Of a stretch of DNA of 5,264 bases, positions 1 to 4,826 are shown one piece after another. Made by a program: the position numbers and the translations under genes. The notes beneath the pieces were generated by a model. That model was not told where the DNA came from. It did no database searches and was given only the letters and a program-made list of their open reading frames with translations. The stretch is from JALRHH01 sp964638875 (GTDB lineage Bacteria > Patescibacteriota > Saccharimonadia > Saccharimonadales > JALRHH01). Positions within the stretch are counted from its first letter, which is position 1. The number at the start of each line of letters is the position of its first letter. The DNA is taken from the NCBI GenBank assembly GCA_964638875.1, contig CAZXBL010000045.1:1-5264 (forward strand), read 5' to 3'.

Positions 1-744
1 CAGAGTGCCAAGCAAGTTACCGAACTAGCTGGTCATGGGTTACGGGGACGCATCAGTGGCAAGGCTGTACTGGCTGGACATCGCAATTTACTGGTTGAAG
101 AAGGAGTTGAATTACCAGCTAACCTGAAACCAGAAAGTATCAAACAGACGGTAACTTATGTCTCAATTGGTGACCAGCTTGCCGGCGTTATTACTTTTAA
201 AGATGAAGTCAGGGAAGAAGCCAAAGGCATGTTTACCCGCCTCCGTAGTAGTGGCATTAAAAAATTTGCTCTTATCACTGGTGATAATGAAGCGACAGCA
301 GTTGCCGTCGCTCAGCAACTTAACATTGTAGATGTATACCCAGATTGTCTGCCTGCACAGAAAATGAATGCAATTGAAGAAATGATAGCACCGGTTGCAT
401 TTGTTGGTGACGGCGTTAATGACGCCCCCGTGCTAACAACTGCAGATGTTGGAATTGCCCTCGGTGCGAGTGGTTCGACAGCAGCGAGCGAAACCGCAGA
501 TGTGGTTATCATGCATGATGATATTGCCCGAGTTGCCACGAGTGTTGAAATTGCTAAGCGTACATTATTTATCGCTAAGCAGAGTGTCTTAATTGGAATA
601 CTGATCAGTCTTGGGCTGATGGTTGCCTTTTCTACGGGCAAATTTACCGCTGTGCAGGGTGCTCTGATTCAAGAGCTAGTTGATGTTATAGTTATCGTCA
701 ACGCTCTTCGTGCTCATGGTAGCTTACGCGCTACAAACGGTTGA
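1..744 (+). CDS. Heavy-metal P1B-type ATPase, C-terminal part (5' truncated by window edge)
   Basis: Membrane pump that uses ATP to move soft or transition metal ions across the cytoplasmic membrane. The frame is open from base 1, giving 247 visible residues; the N-terminal membrane helices, the metal-site helix and the DKTG phosphorylation motif lie outside the window. Visible parts in order: the end of the nucleotide-binding domain with the Gly-rich AGHGLRG segment (residues 10-16), the P-domain TGDN motif (93-96), the hinge motif GDGVNDAP (136-143), then two closing membrane helices (about 194-212 and 219-236). The last helix carries QELVDVIVIVNALR with acidic residues E225 and D228 and N234, positions that in this family can contribute to the metal path. 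The ion cannot be named without the missing CPx-type motif. An internal ATG at 229 would cut through the catalytic core and is not the start. It ends tail-to-tail over the next gene by 14 bp. The family call is very secure. Confidence 0.95.
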   Translation, partial: QSAKQVTELAGHGLRGRISGKAVLAGHRNLLVEEGVELPANLKPESIKQTVTYVSIGDQLAGVITFKDEVREEAKGMFTRLRSSGIKKFALITGDNEATAVAVAQQLNIVDVYPDCLPAQKMNAIEEMIAPVAFVGDGVNDAPVLTTADVGIALGASGSTAASETADVVIMHDDIARVATSVEIAKRTLFIAKQSVLIGILISLGLMVAFSTGKFTAVQGALIQELVDVIVIVNALRAHGSLRATNG

Positions 745-1402
745 GTAATAAAACTGCCACTATTGGTATCAGTAAATTATCACTGCCGTAAACACCGAGA
801 TTTTCTGCGGTCGTCACCAGGATAGACGTTAGTATAATGAGAGCCATGCTAGCACTGCCGAGTTCAATACCGTGCAGCGCCACAAAACCCCATATGATCA
901 CGAATGTGGTCACAAGAAATGCTAGTGAACCAATAAGAGATTTCTTCTGTTTAAACACAAGGTAGCTATTACTGCTGCCGTAACGCTTGCCGACTAATGC
1001 GGCTGCCGTATCTGCTATGCCTAGGATCAAGATAGCTGCCGCAAATTCCCATTTTGATTCTGCTAGAAAAACAAGCAGGATTGCGCTAATGGGGTAGAAA
1101 AACTCACCGAATGATAGCCGCCCGACACTGTACATACGTTGCATATATTTAATCCATGGAACACGAGTAAAGTGTTCTGCCAAGTACCGAGCCACGATCA
1201 TAGATATAAAGAAAATGACTTCTATCCCAATAATGAACTGAAGCGGCACCACAAATGCCAGCGCTGCCAGGCCTACCCCATGGATCACATGGACGAGCTT
1301 TCGCAGCTGTTCATTATCTTTACCGTGACTATCTATAAGCCAGCGTCCGATCAGTGCCACTACGACAAGAATTACGACAAGTAATAGTATTTTAATTGCC
1401 AT
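731..1402 (-). CDS. Phytol/dolichol kinase-like integral membrane protein (CTP-dependent polyprenol kinase family)
   Basis: A 223-residue, strongly hydrophobic protein with about seven or eight membrane segments. Conserved blocks match the family that includes plant phytol kinase VTE5 and yeast dolichol kinase Sec59, related to phosphatidate cytidylyltransferases: RKLVHVIHG (residues 34-42), the SFGEFFYPI block (97-105), ADTAAALVGKRYG (130-142), KKSLIGSLAF (153-162) and ENLGVYGSDNLLIPI (200-214). In characterised members the cytoplasmic loops bind CTP and the product is a phosphorylated isoprenoid alcohol. The bacterial substrate here is unknown; undecaprenol, another polyprenol or a scavenged lipid alcohol are possible. 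The length is usual for short bacterial members. No Shine-Dalgarno sequence precedes the ATG; a TATAAT box ends 8 bases upstream, hinting at a leaderless transcript. Its neighbours across the divergent promoter are a lipid phosphatase and a lipid kinase, which supports a role in lipid-phosphate metabolism. Family assignment is good, substrate is inference. Confidence 0.85.
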   Translation of the reverse strand: MAIKILLLVVILVVVALIGRWLIDSHGKDNEQLRKLVHVIHGVGLAALAFVVPLQFIIGIEVIFFISMIVARYLAEHFTRVPWIKYMQRMYSVGRLSFGEFFYPISAILLVFLAESKWEFAAAILILGIADTAAALVGKRYGSSNSYLVFKQKKSLIGSLAFLVTTFVIIWGFVALHGIELGSASMALIILTSILVTTAENLGVYGSDNLLIPIVAVLLLNRL

Positions 1403-1410
1403 TGAGACTA

Positions 1411-1416
1411 ATTATA
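1411..1416 (-). promoter_or_regulatory. Candidate -10 box for the polyprenol kinase-like gene
   Basis: Perfect TATAAT on the minus strand, followed by only 8 bases before the ATG at 1402. A start site at the usual distance would fall within a base or two of the start codon, so the mRNA would be leaderless or nearly so, in agreement with the absence of a Shine-Dalgarno sequence. No good -35 hexamer is seen at 16-18 bases. Just upstream a small ACAG-TAC-CTGT inverted repeat (1421-1431) lies where a regulator could sit. This is a motif-based inference. Confidence 0.4.
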
Positions 1417-1501
1417 GTCGACAGTACCTGTAGACCCTAGAAAATGCACTGTTTAAAAAGCTGCGCTGTTTGGAGAGAATTTTCATAGCTGAATGTCTTA
1501 A

Positions 1502-1511
1502 TAACCGGTTA
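1502..1511. repeat. 10-bp perfect palindrome in divergent intergenic region
   Basis: TAACCGGTTA reads the same on both strands. It lies 23 bases upstream of the candidate -10 box of the PAP2/lipid kinase unit, across the -35 region, so it could be an operator. A 10-bp palindrome can occur by chance, so this is only a pointer. The rest of the 167-bp region between the divergent genes shows no gene or RNA that I recognise. Confidence 0.25.
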
Positions 1512-1534
1512 AATAGGTCGGAAGATCAGTTTCA

Positions 1535-1560
1535 TATAATCAGAGATTCAGTATATAGGA
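1535..1560 (+). promoter_or_regulatory. Candidate -10 box and ribosome binding site for the PAP2-lipid kinase unit
   Basis: A perfect TATAAT at 1535-1540 would start transcription near 1547, leaving a leader of about 23 bases. Within that leader AGGA (1557-1560) stands 9 bases before the ATG at 1570 and is the likely Shine-Dalgarno element, which supports this start codon. No convincing -35 hexamer is present at the right distance. Confidence 0.4.
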
Positions 1561-1569
1561 CACAGTTTA

Positions 1570-2097
1570 ATGATCCACCCCTATCACATAGATAAACCTT
1601 TGTCTGCATTAGTAGCCAAGCTACCTACTAGAGCAAATCCCGTGATGGTTTTTGCTTCATTTATTGCCGCGCCACCGGCCATTGCAATAATATTAATTGC
1701 TATCGCTGCAACTGCTGCTCTGGCTGACAATACTCAACTACTTACATCAGTCTTAATCTTACTTTTATTTTCTCCGTTAGCAGAAATATCCAAATTTATT
1801 ACGAAGCGACGTAGGCCTGAAACACTGTATGTAGAACGCATGCGCTTTAAGACCTATAGCTTTCCAAGTGGACACGCTTATATTTCTGCTCTTGTTTTTG
1901 GATTTTTTGCTGTGCTGGCTAGTGGATGGGAGCCTCATGGTTGGCTACTTACAGTGACCCTGCTTTCTAGCATACTAATGGTGGGGGTTTCACGTATATA
2001 TCTTGGGGCGCACTTTCCAAGTGATGTATTAGTAGGCTGGTTTTTTGGTGGAACTATGCAGTTTATAGCGCATTTTATAGGTGGGAATACATTATGA
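1570..2097 (+). CDS. PAP2-family membrane lipid phosphatase
   Basis: A 175-residue membrane phosphatase of the PAP2 (type 2 phosphatidic acid phosphatase) superfamily, which removes phosphate from lipid phosphates such as undecaprenyl pyrophosphate, phosphatidate or phosphatidylglycerol phosphate. The full catalytic signature is present: C1 as K-x6-RP (K75, R82, P83), C2 as PSGH (99-102, with His102 the likely acid/base) and C3 as SR-x5-H-x3-D (S141, R142, H148, D152). His148 is the expected phospho-enzyme nucleophile. About five hydrophobic segments (roughly 25-50, 56-74, 104-118, 124-140, 150-170) surround a catalytic face that in this family is normally extracytoplasmic. Its stop overlaps the start of the lipid kinase by ATGA, so the two are very likely translated together. 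This pairing suggests carrier-lipid or phospholipid head-group turnover. The substrate cannot be told from sequence. All catalytic residues are intact. Confidence 0.93.
   Translation: MIHPYHIDKPLSALVAKLPTRANPVMVFASFIAAPPAIAIILIAIAATAALADNTQLLTSVLILLLFSPLAEISKFITKRRRPETLYVERMRFKTYSFPSGHAYISALVFGFFAVLASGWEPHGWLLTVTLLSSILMVGVSRIYLGAHFPSDVLVGWFFGGTMQFIAHFIGGNTL
2079..2085 (+). promoter_or_regulatory. Shine-Dalgarno sequence for the lipid kinase inside the PAP2 gene
   Basis: AGGTGGG lies 8 bases ahead of the ATG at 2094, within the last codons of the PAP2 gene. It fixes the start at the ATGA overlap and indicates that the lipid kinase can recruit ribosomes itself as well as by re-initiation after the upstream stop. 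Confidence 0.6.
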
Positions 2098-2981
2098 CTA
2101 AGCAAAAAACATATGCCCTTGTAGCAAACCTCAAGTCGCGCCAGTCTGCTGCAGCGATTAACAAAATCAAGCAAGTATTTAAAGACCGGAAAGTTACCAT
2201 TGAAGTTATCGCCGTTAAAGATCCTAAAAAAATCAACGCTGCATTTCAAAAGGCACTAGACCTAAAGGCCAATGCAATAATTCTAGGTGGGGGTGATGGC
2301 ACATTAATTAGTGGGATCGAATACTTATCTTTAAAGGATTACCAAAAGCCGATTGGGTTATTGCCTCTTGGCACAGCAAACTACCTGGCACGCAATCTTG
2401 GCATACCTTTAGAACTTGATAGCAGTATCGAGACATTACTGACTGGTAAAAGTAAGCCTATCCCTATTGGTGTTGCGAATGAGAAATTTTTCGCTTTAAC
2501 GCTGATTGTAGGACTGACACAAAAGGTTGCAGAAGAAGTGTCCGACAAATTAAAGCGGAGACTAGGTCAGCTAGCATATATTCTTGAGCTGATAAAGCAA
2601 ACGAAAGACCACGAAGCATTTAAATATACTGTTGAGTCGCCCTCACTACGGAAACCGTTAAGAGGTACCACACATCAGATCATCGTCTACAACTCAGATA
2701 TTAATTTACAATTAAAATTGGTACCTGATCATAGTATCGAACGAAAGTCTTTTAAGGTAGTCATCAGCCGTTGTGGCAGAAGCAAGTCTAAGCTTTATGT
2801 AGGATTTTTGGTGCACATTGTGTCTTTCGGGCGGTTGCGCCCATACATGCACGTCTTTGAGACACAGTCATTAAAAATTAATACTGTACCGGCACTGACA
2901 GCCGATTACGATGGTGAGCCTTTCAGCAAGAGCCCTTTCTCAGTTGAACTATATAAACGAAAAGTGAATATTATCTGCTGA
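2094..2981 (+). CDS. Diacylglycerol kinase / lipid kinase (DAGK_cat, YegS/DgkB-like)
   Basis: A soluble or membrane-associated lipid kinase of 295 residues, the usual length for this family, which transfers phosphate from ATP to diacylglycerol or a similar lipid. Seen in order: an N-terminal beta-alpha region, the nucleotide-binding GGGDGTL motif (65-71), PLGTANYLARNLGIP (91-105), a KLKRRLGQLAYILE segment (152-165) typical of the hinge between the two domains, and DGE (273-275) near the C-terminus, whose Glu is the general base in characterised DgkB. One deviation is visible: the Gly-rich segment around 134-141, usually of NxAxGGFG type in YegS relatives, reads ALTLIVGL. The gene follows PAP2 with a 4-base overlap. 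A kinase and a phosphatase made together suggest interconversion of phosphorylated and free lipids, for example diacylglycerol released in envelope polymer synthesis. Paired PAP2 and DAGK genes or fusions occur in other bacteria. The family is secure, the exact lipid is not. Confidence 0.93.
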   Translation: MTKQKTYALVANLKSRQSAAAINKIKQVFKDRKVTIEVIAVKDPKKINAAFQKALDLKANAIILGGGDGTLISGIEYLSLKDYQKPIGLLPLGTANYLARNLGIPLELDSSIETLLTGKSKPIPIGVANEKFFALTLIVGLTQKVAEEVSDKLKRRLGQLAYILELIKQTKDHEAFKYTVESPSLRKPLRGTTHQIIVYNSDINLQLKLVPDHSIERKSFKVVISRCGRSKSKLYVGFLVHIVSFGRLRPYMHVFETQSLKINTVPALTADYDGEPFSKSPFSVELYKRKVNIIC

Positions 2982-3123
2982 GGGTTTAGAAAAGACAACG
3001 CACATCAGCAGCCATGCTCAGAATAAATTCCTGTGTTAATCCTTGAAGACCTAACCGTTCGACCTTCAATCTTTTGCTACGGCAAAATCTTGGGTCGAAG
3101 CCTTGCATCTTTTAACTCAAGCA
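2982..3123. other. Non-coding junction with nested inverted repeats
   Basis: The space between the lipid kinase stop and the terminator holds no credible gene. It contains a two-level stem: TTCGACC (3058-3064) pairs with GGTCGAA (3093-3099), enclosing TTTTGC (3072-3077), TACG loop, GCAAAA (3082-3087). As + strand RNA the inner hairpin has a C(UACG)G loop, a member of the very stable UNCG class. A competing stem, TTGAAG (3043-3048) with CTTCAA (3064-3069), would cross the outer one. It could be the 3' untranslated region of the lipid kinase mRNA, a small RNA, or chance structure. No known RNA family was recognised. Confidence 0.35.
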
Positions 3124-3161
3124 AAGAAAAAACGACTCTCAAATGAGAATCGTTTTTTCTT
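3124..3161. terminator. Bidirectional Rho-independent terminator
   Basis: A perfect 12-bp inverted repeat, AAGAAAAAACGA (3124-3135) against its complement (3150-3161), encloses one C/A mismatch and a further 4-bp TCTC/GAGA stem with an AAAT loop. On each strand the hairpin is followed by a run of six T, so it can end transcription from both sides: the PAP2-lipid kinase unit from the left and tRNA-Pro with the genes before it from the right. The repeat abuts the tRNA so closely that its last base is the A of the encoded CCA. Confidence 0.85.
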
Positions 3162-3236
3162 GGTCGGGGTGAAAGGACTCAAACCTTCGACCTCTCGGTC
3201 CCAAACCGAGCGCGCTATCAACTGCGCCACACCCCG
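3161..3236 (-). tRNA. trnP: tRNA-Pro (anticodon UGG), CCA encoded
   Basis: A full 76-base cloverleaf read on the minus strand. Acceptor stem CGGGGTG/CACCCCG, discriminator A and genomic CCA (3161-3163); D stem GCGC/GCGC; anticodon stem CTCGG/CCGAG with loop TTTGGGA, giving anticodon UGG, which can read most proline codons by wobble; T stem GAAGG/CCTTT with one G-U pair. The C1-G72 acceptor pair and A73 are typical of bacterial tRNA-Pro. Two changes stand out: the D loop reads AGTTGATA, so position 19 is A rather than G, and the T loop reads TTTGAGT, so position 56 is T rather than C. Together they replace the tertiary G19-C56 pair by A19-U56. The gene looks functional since all stems are intact. 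It has a terminator immediately behind it and a candidate promoter in front. Confidence 0.98.
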
Positions 3237-3256
3237 AAATTATTCAGACCTGGGTA

Positions 3257-3265
3257 ATTTTAACA
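3257..3265 (-). promoter_or_regulatory. Candidate extended -10 promoter for tRNA-Pro
   Basis: On the minus strand TGTTAAAAT gives a TGn element followed by TAAAAT (5 of 6 to consensus). A start near 3250 would leave a leader of about 14 bases before the mature 5' end. No good -35 box is seen, as is common for extended -10 promoters. No terminator separates the exonuclease gene from the tRNA, so read-through from upstream is also possible. Confidence 0.35.
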
Positions 3266-3293
3266 GATTAACTTGTAAACTTCTAGGGGTTTG

Positions 3294-3860
3294 TTATGCG
3301 CGTAACCCTAGTGCCTCGAATGCCATGAGTGCCGCCAACTTGGCGTCATCAAATGGGTGATGTTGGGCAAAACTTTCTTTGGCACGAACATTTTTGCGAA
3401 TTTGGTTCTTTTCAGTTCCGGTCTCTTGGCCTTTTGCTACTAGGATAGATGCTAGATCTAAAATAGGGAAAGGGTGTTGCCAGTACCGTTCATCTAGATT
3501 AGCTTCCTGACATTCAATTAAAAATCGATACTCAACAGGGTAGCCATTACTGACTAGAACATAGTCCGAGGCTTCTTGTGCTTCTAAAAACCAACGCCAA
3601 AACGCCTCGCGCATGTCCGCATAGCTACCATGCGTCTCTTTCATATCTTTGATAACAGGTATAACGTTAATTTTGACCCACGGATCGACCTCGCCCTTGA
3701 TAGGACAACGACCGGTAAAAGTATCGTGCACTTGCCCATGCCCATCAACCACTACCGCCCCTACGGCGAATGGCTCGCCATGAAGATTGTTCGCTTCAAG
3801 GTCAAAACTCAGGATCTTTGTATCCCGAGTTATCTTCGGTGTTTTTGCTATTTTGTTCAT
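3294..3860 (-). CDS. DEDDh-type 3'-5' exonuclease-like protein (RNase T/DnaQ fold)
   Basis: A 188-residue single-domain protein of the DEDD exonuclease superfamily, enzymes that trim DNA or RNA 3' ends with two metal ions. Exo I is clear: FDLEANNLHG with D20 and E22. Exo III is clear: HHPFDDAKLAALMAFEAL with H167 and D172 in the H-x4-D spacing of the DEDDh class. The middle Exo II region reads SNGYPVEYRFLIECQ (104-118), where the usual Asp seems to be replaced by E110; an acidic residue is kept, so activity is still plausible. There is no polymerase or helicase domain, so it is a stand-alone exonuclease, possibly an RNA trimming enzyme rather than a proofreading subunit. It begins 9 bases after the MazG-like stop, with only a weak AG-rich stretch as a ribosome site, so expression is likely from the upstream transcript. 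Downstream lies tRNA-Pro. Whether the substrate is RNA or DNA is not decided by the sequence. Confidence 0.83.
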   Translation of the reverse strand: MNKIAKTPKITRDTKILSFDLEANNLHGEPFAVGAVVVDGHGQVHDTFTGRCPIKGEVDPWVKINVIPVIKDMKETHGSYADMREAFWRWFLEAQEASDYVLVSNGYPVEYRFLIECQEANLDERYWQHPFPILDLASILVAKGQETGTEKNQIRKNVRAKESFAQHHPFDDAKLAALMAFEALGLRA

Positions 3861-3869
3861 AATTCTATT

Positions 3870-4790
3870 CTAGACGCTCTTGCCGCGATCACCATCACCT
3901 TTGTCAATAAGATTTAAATTGATACGCTGCGATATCTTGAGTATATTGCGTTCAACAACATCTTCGAAACTTGCGCCGACGTAGTGCGCCATTGCAGCAA
4001 CCCTCAATACTGATTCTGCAGCAATCTTGCCCATATCGGTACTAATGATCCTGGCGTCCTCTACGGGTAACACTCTTTCGCTCCCATGCAACTGCTCACC
4101 AAGATTGCACAGTGCGGCTAGATAGAAACGCATTTCGTGTAAATAGTCCCCTGGTATTTCCATGGGTTCATTGTCGTAATGATTCATTGCTGGGCTAATC
4201 GCAGGCGCAAATCCAACACAGATAAGATCATCAATATCCTTAACAGTTGGAGCACCGCGTTTTACCGCAACTTTTCCAGCGTCATCATACCAATCTGGGT
4301 ATTCAGCAATCCCGGTCACCCACGTGCGAGTTCCAGCAGTATATTCATACAGACGCTCTTTCAAACCATCACTTATAACAGTCCTGCTGTTGCTGGCGAG
4401 CGCGTTAACTACCCAGTAAACGTCACCAATTTCTTCTACAAAGTGTACGTTGTCACCAGTTTGCATGTACTCCCGGAAAGCGTCTACAGCCTCAGAAACT
4501 TCCTCGTAGAACTTGCCCTCAAAGCGTTCTGTTGCAGACTTGGAGCCATGGGGCTCTTTCCAGGCTTCTTCGCTCCAGGCTTGCAATGCGTCCAATGAAA
4601 GTTCTGAGAATGGCTGCTCGCCAGCGATACTCTTGCTTACCTCTTGTGACAAAGCAGGGAAAACTCGCGTTCGATAGTACAGGCCAGTATCACTACTGCT
4701 AGTACCTTCTACTCCGTTATGCACCAAATAATCTGCACCTGGATACTTAATAGGAGTGAATTCTTCTCCGCCACGGTTAAAAAATGTCAT
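3870..4790 (-). CDS. MazG-like nucleotide pyrophosphohydrolase, atypical 306-residue form
   Basis: Likely an all-alpha NTP pyrophosphohydrolase that splits (d)NTPs to monophosphate and pyrophosphate, used by bacteria to clear odd nucleotides or tune nucleotide pools. The metal-binding signature is visible: FYEEVSEAVDAF with E96, E97 and E100 (EExxE), then VEEIGDVYWVVNALA with E120 and D123 (ExxD). Near the C-terminus FEDVVERNILKISQRI (275-290) resembles the closing N-x2-K-x2-R helix of MazG domains. Between these lie about 145 residues with acidic and aromatic patches that do not look like a normal MazG repeat, and the first 85 residues are also unassigned. Typical MazG is about 260 residues with two complete repeats, or about 100 with one, so this layout is unusual. 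It lies 36 bases after RNase Y and 9 before the exonuclease. The start is supported by an extended -10 box directly upstream rather than by a Shine-Dalgarno sequence. Catalytic family likely, substrate unknown. Confidence 0.75.
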   Translation of the reverse strand: MTFFNRGGEEFTPIKYPGADYLVHNGVEGTSSSDTGLYYRTRVFPALSQEVSKSIAGEQPFSELSLDALQAWSEEAWKEPHGSKSATERFEGKFYEEVSEAVDAFREYMQTGDNVHFVEEIGDVYWVVNALASNSRTVISDGLKERLYEYTAGTRTWVTGIAEYPDWYDDAGKVAVKRGAPTVKDIDDLICVGFAPAISPAMNHYDNEPMEIPGDYLHEMRFYLAALCNLGEQLHGSERVLPVEDARIISTDMGKIAAESVLRVAAMAHYVGASFEDVVERNILKISQRINLNLIDKGDGDRGKSV

Positions 4791-4794
4791 ATTG

Positions 4795-4809
4795 TGGTAT
4801 ATTATACCA
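4795..4809. repeat. Perfect 7-1-7 palindrome over the MazG-like gene promoter
   Basis: TGGTATA-T-TATACCA is a perfect inverted repeat with a single central base. It covers the -10 box and the probable transcription start of the MazG-like gene, the classic position for a repressor operator. Part of the symmetry comes from the TATAAT box itself, so selection for a binding site is not proven. No regulator gene is present in the window. Confidence 0.5.
4801..4809 (-). promoter_or_regulatory. Extended -10 promoter of the MazG-like gene
   Basis: On the minus strand TGGTATAAT combines a TGn element with a perfect TATAAT. Ten bases separate it from the ATG at 4790, so the transcript would start about 3-4 bases before the start codon and be nearly leaderless; no Shine-Dalgarno sequence is present. 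A TTGACA (4814-4819) is present but only 7 bases away, too near to be its -35 partner. Confidence 0.6.
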
Positions 4810-4826
4810 TATTTGTCAATATACGC

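Noticed and set aside
312..641. Open frame of 109 codons on the minus strand
   Set aside because: It is antisense to the conserved P-domain of the metal ATPase, and its composition is what the opposite strand of a conserved gene gives.
742..744. UGA recoded to glycine, as in Gracilibacteria/Absconditabacteria
   Set aside because: The P-type ATPase ends normally right after its last helix at this TGA, and PAP2 ends at a TGA in a start-stop overlap. No in-frame TGA interrupts any conserved gene.
3052..3066. A decayed tRNA copy next to tRNA-Pro
   Set aside because: The minus strand shares GGTCGAA and GGTT with the T arm of tRNA-Pro, but no acceptor, D or anticodon stem can be drawn. The similarity is too short.
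2982..3123. SRP RNA or 6S RNA in the junction
   Set aside because: Only a short GCAGCC-like stretch resembles SRP RNA; the conserved GGAAG loop context and the overall hairpin are missing. No 6S-type open bubble is apparent.
3103..3360. Open frame of 85 codons on the + strand across the tRNA region
   Set aside because: It runs antisense through the whole tRNA-Pro, the terminator and the end of the exonuclease gene. It has no recognisable protein features.
4179..4598. Open frame of 139 codons on the + strand
   Set aside because: It lies antisense inside the MazG-like gene and shows no domain motif or promoter/ribosome site.
3870..4790. Toxin-antitoxin system around MazG
   Set aside because: MazG is a pyrophosphohydrolase named from its link to mazEF. 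Neither a MazF-like toxin nor a MazE-like antitoxin is present here; the neighbours are RNase Y and a DEDDh exonuclease.
4814..4819. TTGACA on the minus strand as a -35 box
   Set aside because: Spacing to the TATAAT is 7 bases instead of about 17. With correct spacing it would pair with CACAAT and start transcription inside the gene. Probably fortuitous.
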